Source: Ferruginibacter sp.
GTDB lineage: Bacteria > Bacteroidota > Bacteroidia > Chitinophagales > Chitinophagaceae
DNA: 64,000 nucleotides
NCBI GenBank assembly: GCA_013141115.1
Contig: JABFRP010000002.1
Span: forward strand, 2,716,647 to 2,780,646
Reading direction: 5' to 3'
Shown: one piece after another, positions 28,679-37,243 of the stretch
How the letters are laid out: the number at the start of each line of letters is the position of its first letter
How positions within the stretch are numbered: position 1 is the stretch's first letter
The notes under the pieces: model-generated
What the model saw: only the letters and a program-made list of their open reading frames with translations
Databases searched by the model: none
What the model was told of the DNA's origin: nothing
Position numbers and translations under genes: made by a program

Positions 28679-30151
28679 ACCCAATGCCGATTTTTGTATT
28701 TTTCTGAAATTTTCTTTTTCTGCATCACAAAGCGGACAAACATATTCCTCCTGTAAATTATTGAATGCAGTGCCCGGTGTTATTCCATTACCAGGGTCGC
28801 CGGTTGTGGGATCATATACAGAAAGGCAATTGGTACACTGGTACACATATTCTTCCAGTTTTTTTTCAACACCCTGTTTTAATTGCGATGCAGCAACAGC
28901 TGTTTTTTGAGTAAGAGCAGCCCTGTAATTATAATATTTAATTACGGCCCTGCGCAACTGCTCTGCCAATACTACTTTGGGGTTACCGCTGCTGAAAATT
29001 TCTTCTGTTCTTTCATTGGGATTAAAATCTTTGGCACATAAAATATCATACACTTTTAAAAGTTTGATACCCGAAAAATCTATTAAATATCTTTTTCTTA
29101 CCAGTATGCTGCTGAAGATCTCACTCTTTGATCTTGTTTTAATGCCAATGCAAATACCAAAAGTTCGGGTATCATCAATACTCAGGTTTTTTACCAGGTA
29201 GCTTTTAAGTGCCAATGCTTCTGCACAATTATCTTCTACCTGAAAATTTAATTCATTGGCCGCATGGCGCATATTGATCTGAAATTTTTCCAGTAAAAGA
29301 TTCCAGCGTTCTTTATCTTTTTCTTCAATGCCTTTTATCATTATTGTTTTCCATGCAGTGCAGCAAAGCTGGCCCAGTTTGGTAGCTAAGCAAAGTTTGC
29401 AAATCTCCTTTAAAAAATCAATACTGAATAATTCATCCCTGCGGTAAATGCCCAGCCAGTATTTGTTTTCATATCGGTTAAGTCCTTCGTAATAAGGTAA
29501 ATTAAATAGTGGTAGTGCTGCCTTTTTTTCTGCAGGTTTAATGCTAAGTTCCTCTTTTGCTAATGCTGCAAATAATTGTTGCCCGTCTGCATTTTCATTA
29601 TCAATATAAGCTGCTGCATTTGCATTGATGATCTGCTCAATAGCCTTGGTTACTTTGGGTATATCGTTGGTGTAACACAGCTGATCCCACTCGTAAATAA
29701 CATTGGTTTTAGGAAAACGAATAATTAAATGCCAGTAATGCTGCGCTGTTGTTGATGCTACCCAGTTGATATTACCGGTAAGCATTGGGGTAAAACTTTG
29801 GTTGCTATCGCAAATATTTACTTTTAAAGTGGGCAGATAATCAATAGCGTCAAAAATGTCTTTATATACGCCTTCACTCAACCAGGTATTACGGATAAAA
29901 ATGTCTTCTGCCGGATAAGAACTGATGATGTTAGGAAATTTACTGTTGTCTATTTCGTAAGGGATATGCAGCTTTTCCAGTTCACCTGTAAATTCGGGAA
30001 TGCTGTAGCTTTCCATATCGATCAATAATTGCTGGCGTAAACCAAAACGAACATTAAGTACTTTTATTTTTTGCGCTGCCAGCAGAATGTTATACAGGTC
30101 GCCGGGAGAAATGATGCCTCCACGAAAATTGATGAAGATAGTGTTTGCCAT
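28673..30151 (-). CDS. rubredoxin-domain protein with nitrite/sulfite-reductase-ferredoxin-like N-terminal region
   Basis: C-terminal YQCTNCLSVYDPTTGDPGNGITPGTAFNNLQEEYVCPLCDAEKENF rubredoxin; located in nitrate cluster. Confidence 0.8.
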   Translation of the reverse strand: MANTIFINFRGGIISPGDLYNILLAAQKIKVLNVRFGLRQQLLIDMESYSIPEFTGELEKLHIPYEIDNSKFPNIISSYPAEDIFIRNTWLSEGVYKDIFDAIDYLPTLKVNICDSNQSFTPMLTGNINWVASTTAQHYWHLIIRFPKTNVIYEWDQLCYTNDIPKVTKAIEQIINANAAAYIDNENADGQQLFAALAKEELSIKPAEKKAALPLFNLPYYEGLNRYENKYWLGIYRRDELFSIDFLKEICKLCLATKLGQLCCTAWKTIMIKGIEEKDKERWNLLLEKFQINMRHAANELNFQVEDNCAEALALKSYLVKNLSIDDTRTFGICIGIKTRSKSEIFSSILVRKRYLIDFSGIKLLKVYDILCAKDFNPNERTEEIFSSGNPKVVLAEQLRRAVIKYYNYRAALTQKTAVAASQLKQGVEKKLEEYVYQCTNCLSVYDPTTGDPGNGITPGTAFNNLQEEYVCPLCDAEKENFRKIQKSALGL

Positions 30152-30213
30152 ATAGTTTATCGTTAAGTATGAATGATCGGTCGGTCGTTATGTTATTCTT
30201 TTTGATTCTTTTA

Positions 30214-31149
30214 TTATATCAATCCAAATTCTTTGATTGCCTTAGGGAAATTTTTATTCTCGTGCCCGGGCCTGCATAATTTTAATAAGGCGAAGCGCTG
30301 CAGGTTAGTAAGACTTGACCATTTTTCCTTTGTTATTTCTAAATTAAATTCCTTTGCTTTTTCTGCAAGCATACCTGGTATGCTTTGTAAATTGCCCCAG
30401 TCAGGTTTTGTATTGATTGTTAATTCCGTTGCTTTATTGTTGGTGTATTTTTCTATTAATTGAGAGAGATAATTATTGTACAGTTTTGCTTCTTCACTGG
30501 TTGAAGCAGGCAGTACTGCCAGTTGTATTCTTTCATCTCTTTTAAATTTACTCCACTCTGTCAGTTTTAATTTAATGCCTGCCGCATCCATTTTAAAACG
30601 AACGATTATTGGAATACAACGCATATTTTCTTCAACGAAATCTTCTTCAAAATCAAAATATTCTATGCCTTGTAATTCCCTGAATTCAGAAGCAGTTAAA
30701 TCCTTTTTCATGCACACACTTTCTTCCAGTCCTTTGTACTGATCGTAATTAGGAATGATTGTGTAACCAGATTTTTTATATAAAGTAGTGGCAGGAATAA
30801 AATGAATACTGGTTTCTAAGAGGGCATATTTAAAACCTTGCTCCATTGCCCAGTCTTCCAACCCGGCTAAAATAGTTTTTGAAAGGCCCTTGCCACGATG
30901 TTCCTTAACTACAAACATTCTTTTTACTTCAACGGTATCAGCATTATATTTTTTAAAACAACCACTTGCTGCCGGTTGATCATTTACATAAACCAGCACT
31001 ACGGTATTAAGATCGGGTACTTTATTGTATTGATCGTACGTGGCCTGGTCTTCCTGTAATTCATTCCACAATTCATGATCCAGTTGCTTGATGAGTAACT
31101 GAAAATCTTTATCGTTTGAAGTGGTTCGTTTAATTGTTTGTTGTTCCAT
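30214..31149 (-). CDS. GNAT acetyltransferase fused to nitrate-reductase-associated (Nitr_red_assoc-like) domain
   Basis: N-term VKRMFVVKEHRGKGLSKTILAGLEDWA GNAT; C-term YFDFEEDFVEENMRCIPIIVRFKMDAAGIKLKLTEWSKF...LQRFALLKLCRPGHENKNF. Confidence 0.78.
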   Translation of the reverse strand: MEQQTIKRTTSNDKDFQLLIKQLDHELWNELQEDQATYDQYNKVPDLNTVVLVYVNDQPAASGCFKKYNADTVEVKRMFVVKEHRGKGLSKTILAGLEDWAMEQGFKYALLETSIHFIPATTLYKKSGYTIIPNYDQYKGLEESVCMKKDLTASEFRELQGIEYFDFEEDFVEENMRCIPIIVRFKMDAAGIKLKLTEWSKFKRDERIQLAVLPASTSEEAKLYNNYLSQLIEKYTNNKATELTINTKPDWGNLQSIPGMLAEKAKEFNLEITKEKWSSLTNLQRFALLKLCRPGHENKNFPKAIKEFGLI

Positions 31150-31186
31150 AACTGCTAAATAGGATCTGCCTCCGGCAGAAATTTTT

Positions 31187-31266
31187 GCCACAGATTACAC
31201 AGATTTGCACGGATTTTTTTAGCGAATTTTTGTATTAATCCGTGAAAATTTGCGAAATCCGTGGCT
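31187..31266. repeat. intergenic palindromic repeat (GCCACAGATTACACAGATTTGCACGGATT ... AATCCGTGAAAATTTGCGAAATCCGTGGC)
   Basis: Inverted arms read directly. Confidence 0.8.
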
Positions 31267-31281
31267 ACATTTTTGTTTTCT

Positions 31282-34200
31282 CTAAGTTACTAAAACCCCG
31301 TCTTCTTTTTTAATAACATTTACCTGGCTGTCTAAAATGGCTTTTACCTCGGGCCGGCAACTGCCGCAGCCCATGCCTGCACCGGTAAGCTGGCATAATT
31401 GTAAATGATCTTTACAACCTTCTTTTATTTTATTGATAAGATTGCCTACGCCTACATTGTTACAACTGCATACCAGTTTGCCAATTACAGGCTCGGCAGT
31501 TTTGCCGCTGCGTAATAATTGCAAACGTTTTTCACTCAGCTCCAGTTTGTTTTCAATTAAATTCCGGTATTCTAAAAATTCGCTCTTGTCTCCAATTAAA
31601 ATAGCCCCTACTAATTTATCATTGTGTACAATGCATTTTTTGTAATAACGTTTTGCCCTGTCCAAAAAAATAATTTCTTCATAGGTAGGATCGTTATTGG
31701 GTATTTCGGCAAGGCCCAATGAACAAAGATCGGTGCCATGCATTTTTAAAATATTCATCAGCAAACTGCCGCTGTAATATTTGGAAATATCGCCGCATAA
31801 AAAGCGGGCCACAATTTCTGCCTGCTGTTCTGCAGCAGCAGTAATACCATATAAAAATCCTTTGAACTCTGCAATTTCTCCAATGGCAAAAATATCTTTT
31901 TCGGTAGTGCGTAAATATTCATCAACTATCACACCTCTTTTACAATCGATGCCGGCTGCTTTTACTACTTCGGTATTTGGTACAGTGCCTATAGCAATTA
32001 CCAAAGCCTGGCAATCAATATGCAAACCGCTTTTTAAACGAACGGCAGAAATGTTTTTTTCTCCCAGGAAACGATCTATCTCATCGTTGTAAAAAATTTC
32101 AATGCCTTTGGCGGTTAATTCTTCATGCAGTAATTGACTGCCCAGTGGATCCAACTGGCGATCCATTAAACGGGAGATACGCTGGATGATGGTAACTTTT
32201 ACGCCTACTTCGGTAAGTGATGCTGCTAACTCAATGCCTAATAATCCTCCACCAACAATGATCACTTTGCCATTTGCAGGATTAACATGATTTTTAAAAT
32301 TATCAGCATCAGTACGGCTGCGCATGGTAAAAATTCCTTTAAGCGATGGAATATCCTTCAGCATAAAAGCTCGACTGCCGGTTGCAAGCAACAGCACATC
32401 ATAAAAATGAGTAATGCCATTACTATCGGTTACACTTTTGTTTTCTTTATCAATTTTTTCAATACTAACACCACGATGTAGTTTTATCCGATGATCGGCT
32501 TCTTCATCGTCACTCATCTTAATTAAATTATGCCAGGGTAATACACCGCTGATATAGTCGGGGAGCAGCACCCTGTTGTAAAATGGAAAATCTTCTTTGC
32601 TGAATACTTCAATATCATCTTCAGTATTTAAAGTGCGGTAGCTTTTTACAAAACCACAGGCGCCTGCACCTGCACCCACAACAATTATTTTTTGCTTAGC
32701 TTTTTTATACAACGATACCTGTACTGCACTAAATTTGAAATCGGGCTCTTTGCTTTTGGGGTCCACTAAATTATTAGTAAGATTATTAGCCCTGTTAAGA
32801 TCGCTGTTTAAAATTTTGCCCCAGTGCATGGGTAAAAAAACTACGCCGGGCTTTATATCGTCGCTGAATTTTGCTTTAACCCGAACGTTGCCACGGTTAT
32901 TAACCACCTCAATAATGTCGTTGTCTTTTATTTTTCTTTTGGCGGCATCAACAGGATTGATCTCTAAAAAAGCTTCACTGATATGCTGATTGAGTTTATT
33001 TACTTTGCCCGTCTTACTCATGGTATGCCACTGATCACGTATGCGGCCGGTAGTGAGTATCAGCGGATGTTCCGGGGTTAACGCTTCAGAATTATTTTCA
33101 TCACTAAAGGATTGTATGTTTGCCTTTTTATCTGGCGTAAAAAATTTATGATCAGTAAACAATCTTGGCGTACCATGGTATTGTTTTCCACTTTCAGCTT
33201 CCTGCTTTAAGCTTTCAGCTTTTTTATAGGGCCATTGTACTGCTCTCTTTTCCTTTAATATTTCATAACTCAATCCGCTGATATCAATGTTAGTGCCTTC
33301 GGTTAATCCAGCATGTTCGGCATATATCTCCCCAAAGTTTTTAAAATCAAAACCAGGGTAGCCCATTTTATTGGCAAAGCGGCAAATGATCTCCGCATCG
33401 GGTAAGGCTTCGCCAGGGGCATCCACAATTTTATTAAGATAAGCAATGTAGCGGCCTGCATTTGTCATGGTGCCTTCTTTTTCGGTCCACGACGCAGCAG
33501 GCAGTACTACATCAGCATATGGAAGCGTTTCTACTTTGTTACTGATATCCTGCACCACTACAAATTTTGCTTTCTTTAATCCGGCTTCAGCAACACGTAC
33601 ATCGGGCAAGCTGGTTAGTGGATTGGTACATAATATCCAGATGGCTTTTAGTTTACCCTCATTTAATGCATCAAACATTTCAGTAGCAGTTAAACCAGGT
33701 TTTGGTTGAATGGTGCCCAATGGAATCTGCCAAAACTTTTCTACTTCGTTGCGATGTGTTTCATTGGTAAGATCACGATGAGCAGGGAGTAAATTACTTA
33801 ATCCTCCTACTTCTCTGCCACCCATGGCATTTGGCTGGCCGGTTAATGAAAATGGCCCTGCACCGGGTTTACCAATTTGCCCGGTAATTAAATTTAAATT
33901 GATGAGCGACAAATTTTTATTAGTACCTACTACACTTTGATTTAATCCCATCGTCCACATGGTAATAAAACCTTTGGCATTACCAATGTACAATGCGGTT
34001 AAACGGATATCATTTTCACTAACGCCGCAAATATTTGCTGCTTCTTCAACAGTTCTTTCAAAAACTGTTTCCCGGTATTTTGAAAAGCCGTTGGTACTGT
34101 CGTTGATAAAATCAAAATCAATTTTTCCTTCTTCAATTAAACATCTGCCAATGGCATGGTGTAAAGTAATATCCGTACCCGGATTTAATTGCAAATGCAC

Positions 34201-34863
34201 ATTAGCTAAAGAACAGGTTTGTGTTTTGCGTGGGTCGCTTACAATTATTTTAAGATCAGGATTTATTTCTCTTGCAGCTTCAACTCTGCGCCATAAAATA
34301 GGATGGCACCAGGCAGGATTTGCCCCGGCTACAAAAATTACATCACACAATTCAAGGTCGTCATAACTCACCGGTACACTATCTTCTCCCAAACTTATTT
34401 TATAACCAACAACAGCGCTACTCATACATAAACGGCTGTTGGTATCAATATTATTACTACCGATAAAACCTTTGATGAGTTTATTAACTACATAATATTC
34501 TTCGGTTAAACATTGCCCGCTTGCATAAAATGCCACACTATCCGCCCCGTATTTATCTATGAAAGTTTTAAATACAGCTGCAGTTCTTTCTAACGCCACA
34601 TCCCAACTTACTCTTTGGCGGGGCATGTTTTTATTGTAGCGCATTTCAGGATATAATAACCTGTCGCTTTGATCATTTACGGTGTGATGCAAATTCAGGC
34701 CTTTACTGCAGAGCATGCCTTTATTCACCGGATGATTTTTATCACCTTCAACAGTGATTCTGTTATGGTCGTCTTTGTTTACAACGATACCACAACCCAC
34801 ACCACAGTAACAGCAGGTAGTGGTATTGTTTAACTCTGATTTTATTTTATTGATGCCATTCAT
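31282..34863 (-). CDS. assimilatory nitrate reductase (molybdopterin oxidoreductase) fused to NAD(P)/FAD oxidoreductase and BFD-like [2Fe-2S] domain
   Basis: TTCCYCGVGCGIVV 4Fe-4S motif; molybdopterin-binding motifs; then KIIVVGAGAGACGF...VIIVGGGLLGIELAASL FAD/NAD; C-terminal LVCSCNNVGVGN...GCGSCRPEV. Confidence 0.92.
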   Translation of the reverse strand: MNGINKIKSELNNTTTCCYCGVGCGIVVNKDDHNRITVEGDKNHPVNKGMLCSKGLNLHHTVNDQSDRLLYPEMRYNKNMPRQRVSWDVALERTAAVFKTFIDKYGADSVAFYASGQCLTEEYYVVNKLIKGFIGSNNIDTNSRLCMSSAVVGYKISLGEDSVPVSYDDLELCDVIFVAGANPAWCHPILWRRVEAAREINPDLKIIVSDPRKTQTCSLANVHLQLNPGTDITLHHAIGRCLIEEGKIDFDFINDSTNGFSKYRETVFERTVEEAANICGVSENDIRLTALYIGNAKGFITMWTMGLNQSVVGTNKNLSLINLNLITGQIGKPGAGPFSLTGQPNAMGGREVGGLSNLLPAHRDLTNETHRNEVEKFWQIPLGTIQPKPGLTATEMFDALNEGKLKAIWILCTNPLTSLPDVRVAEAGLKKAKFVVVQDISNKVETLPYADVVLPAASWTEKEGTMTNAGRYIAYLNKIVDAPGEALPDAEIICRFANKMGYPGFDFKNFGEIYAEHAGLTEGTNIDISGLSYEILKEKRAVQWPYKKAESLKQEAESGKQYHGTPRLFTDHKFFTPDKKANIQSFSDENNSEALTPEHPLILTTGRIRDQWHTMSKTGKVNKLNQHISEAFLEINPVDAAKRKIKDNDIIEVVNNRGNVRVKAKFSDDIKPGVVFLPMHWGKILNSDLNRANNLTNNLVDPKSKEPDFKFSAVQVSLYKKAKQKIIVVGAGAGACGFVKSYRTLNTEDDIEVFSKEDFPFYNRVLLPDYISGVLPWHNLIKMSDDEEADHRIKLHRGVSIEKIDKENKSVTDSNGITHFYDVLLLATGSRAFMLKDIPSLKGIFTMRSRTDADNFKNHVNPANGKVIIVGGGLLGIELAASLTEVGVKVTIIQRISRLMDRQLDPLGSQLLHEELTAKGIEIFYNDEIDRFLGEKNISAVRLKSGLHIDCQALVIAIGTVPNTEVVKAAGIDCKRGVIVDEYLRTTEKDIFAIGEIAEFKGFLYGITAAAEQQAEIVARFLCGDISKYYSGSLLMNILKMHGTDLCSLGLAEIPNNDPTYEEIIFLDRAKRYYKKCIVHNDKLVGAILIGDKSEFLEYRNLIENKLELSEKRLQLLRSGKTAEPVIGKLVCSCNNVGVGNLINKIKEGCKDHLQLCQLTGAGMGCGSCRPEVKAILDSQVNVIKKEDGVLVT

Positions 34864-34881
34864 CTAATTTAGATCATTGTT

Positions 34882-36183
34882 TTATGCCAAAGCCGGGGCC
34901 GATTGGATTTCCATAACCTCCACTGATTTTGTAAATCTTGTAACCAAAATAATTAATGATACAGCAATAGCGATATAGCCGATATAGCTAAATGCATCTA
35001 TGTAAGTAATGTTTTTACTTTTAAATAAAAAGCCAAACATCATACCTCCTAAATTCCCACCTGCTCCTACTATACCAGCAACAAGTCCGCCATTTTTTTC
35101 ATTAATAAAAGGTGTAATGGCATAAGTTGTACCGTTAGCCATTTTTAAAAATAATGCAAACGATATCATAGAAAAAATAGCCATGGCAAATGATCCGGCT
35201 TGAGCAAACATCAGTAGCCCAAAACCTTCTAACAATAAAACTGCAGCCAGCAATAAACCCTTGCCTCTCATGCCAAATTTTTTGCCTACTTTATCGGCAA
35301 ATATGCCACCCAATGCACGGGCAAAAATGTTCATAAAACCAAACATGCCTGCCCAAAAACCGGCACTGCTTTGACTGAGTTTATACTCTTGTACAAAGTG
35401 TAGTGCGGCAACATTATCAAATGTGATTTCCATGCCAAAACATACAGCATAGGCAAGTGATAAGGCCCATATTCTCCAGTCTTTTAAAACACTGTAATCT
35501 GTTTTTTCTTTTATTGCTTTTAGTTTATTTAATTCATCATAATTTCCTGCCGGGGTATCTTTAGTAAAGCGGTAATAGAAAAATGCCATTACAAGCATCA
35601 TTATCCCGGGAACTATCATTGCGTAGCGCCATGCATCATGGGTAGTATAACCAAAGCCAACAATGGCAGCAAAAATTAAAGGCATTACCATATTAGTTAC
35701 TCCGCCACCTAAATTACCCCAGCCACCGGCAACTGCATTGGCTGTGCCTTTAATATTGGCGGCAAACATTTGCGAAGTATGAAATTGTGTGATAACAAAC
35801 GACGCTCCAATGATACTTATGGCCAAACGGAATAATAAAAAGGAAGTATAATCTTTTGCAAGGCCCACACACATTACCGGTATGGCACCAATGAGCAACA
35901 ACATTGTATAGGTTTTACGTGGCCCCCAGGTATCGCATAATTTTCCAATTAACAAACGGGCAATAATGGTGGCTGATACCGATGCGATTATGATATTGCC
36001 TATTTGTCCTTTATCCAGATGCAGATCTTCTTTAATAGTGGGCATTAGCGGAGCTAAACCAAACCATCCAAAGAAACAAACAAAAAAAGTTAGCCAGGTG
36101 ATATGAAAGGTTTTCATCTGAATACCTTTACCAGAGAAAATATTAAGTTTTGTGAGCGGTTGGTTACTTATTATTGATGACAT
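34882..36183 (-). CDS. MFS nitrate/nitrite transporter (NarK/NasA-like)
   Basis: LTFFVCFFGWFGLAPLMPTIKEDLHL; FHTSQMFAANIKGTANAVAGGWGNLGGG nitrate signature. Confidence 0.93.
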   Translation of the reverse strand: MSSIISNQPLTKLNIFSGKGIQMKTFHITWLTFFVCFFGWFGLAPLMPTIKEDLHLDKGQIGNIIIASVSATIIARLLIGKLCDTWGPRKTYTMLLLIGAIPVMCVGLAKDYTSFLLFRLAISIIGASFVITQFHTSQMFAANIKGTANAVAGGWGNLGGGVTNMVMPLIFAAIVGFGYTTHDAWRYAMIVPGIMMLVMAFFYYRFTKDTPAGNYDELNKLKAIKEKTDYSVLKDWRIWALSLAYAVCFGMEITFDNVAALHFVQEYKLSQSSAGFWAGMFGFMNIFARALGGIFADKVGKKFGMRGKGLLLAAVLLLEGFGLLMFAQAGSFAMAIFSMISFALFLKMANGTTYAITPFINEKNGGLVAGIVGAGGNLGGMMFGFLFKSKNITYIDAFSYIGYIAIAVSLIILVTRFTKSVEVMEIQSAPALA

Positions 36184-36224
36184 GATTTTAATTTTTGATG
36201 ATAAATGATAACAGTAAGCGGTAA

Positions 36225-36626
36225 TTAAAACTTATATCCTATTCCTAATCCCACATTCCATTTGCCATCTGCCGTTGCTGTTTTAGTATTGTAATAAAAA
36301 GGGATCTGGGTTACAAAATGTTTGTAAATAAACGTAAATCCAAAACCGGCGGTAGGTGTTATTATCGAGTTTTTTTTTGCTCCGGCAGCTACTTTGTCTT
36401 CTTTAATGCGCATGGTGGGTAAAATGCCAAAGCCAAATACCCAGGGTTTTTTAATAAACTTTACGGTTGGCCCACCAAAGTTTACAAAACCACCATCATT
36501 TACATAACCGGCTATGGCCATGCCATCCCATACAGTTACAGATGTTTTTTTTGACTGTGGCCACACCGTGTTTAAAGTAAGCAGCAATAAAAAGCTGCAC
36601 ATGATTTTTTTACTTGTTTTAAGCAT
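36225..36626 (-). CDS. hypothetical secreted/outer membrane small protein
   Basis: Signal peptide; beta-rich VGLGIGYKF C-terminus. Confidence 0.6.
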   Translation of the reverse strand: MLKTSKKIMCSFLLLLTLNTVWPQSKKTSVTVWDGMAIAGYVNDGGFVNFGGPTVKFIKKPWVFGFGILPTMRIKEDKVAAGAKKNSIITPTAGFGFTFIYKHFVTQIPFYYNTKTATADGKWNVGLGIGYKF

Positions 36627-36815
36627 AATTTTGTTTTGGTTTTAAGTTGTTCGCAATTTGAGATCATTGTCCCGGTCTGAGCTTCCAATTCGTTCCGGGG
36701 CTTTTTCTTTTATGGCTTTCAGGGGATTTTGCCGGGTTTACTTTGTGCTTGCCATAATGTGTTTTTAATGATTAACAATGTTGTTTCGGTCATGATTCAT
36801 ACAGCATAATATTTT

Positions 36816-37163
36816 TTATTCTACTCCTATAAATACTTTTCCATCTTCTATTTTTACCGGATAGATTTTAATAGCACATTCATCACTATTTAAACATTCG
36901 CCGGTTTTTAAAGAGAAAGTTTTTTTGTGAAAAGGGCAGGCTACTTTTGGTTCTTCGCCCAGTGTGCCTATCATGCCCCGGCTTAATGCCATTTGCATAC
37001 GATGCGGACATTCATTTTGCGTAGCATACCATTCATTTCTTCTGCTGAAATGAAATAAGGCAATTTGTACATCATTATACTTTACACATACACCACCATT
37101 AAGAGGAACATCCTGAACATTGCAGGCGTAAAACCAGGTTGTTGTTGTTGCTTCTGCTATCAT
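36816..37163 (-). CDS. nirD: nitrite reductase small subunit, Rieske-type
   Basis: NECPHRMQMALSRGMIG...KVACPFHKKTFSLKTGECL. Confidence 0.9.
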   Translation of the reverse strand: MIAEATTTTWFYACNVQDVPLNGGVCVKYNDVQIALFHFSRRNEWYATQNECPHRMQMALSRGMIGTLGEEPKVACPFHKKTFSLKTGECLNSDECAIKIYPVKIEDGKVFIGVE

Positions 37164-37165
37164 GT

Positions 37166-37236
37166 TTTATAAGTTTAGAGGTTTAGGGGTTTAGAAAGTT
37201 TAGTTGGGTGTTTGCTAAACTTCTAAACTCCTAAAC
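37166..37236. repeat. inverted repeat between nirD and nirB
   Basis: GAGGTTTAGGGGTTTAGAAAGTTTAG ... CTAAACTTCTAAACTCCTAAACC. Confidence 0.65.
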
Positions 37237-37243
37237 CAGTTTA

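Noticed and set aside
36670-36720. TCCCGG...CCGGGG hairpin followed by a plus-strand T-run between nirD and the small secreted gene
   Set aside because: Looks like a terminator but has no plus-strand gene to serve and lacks the promoter elements of the sRNA family; too weak to call an ncRNA.
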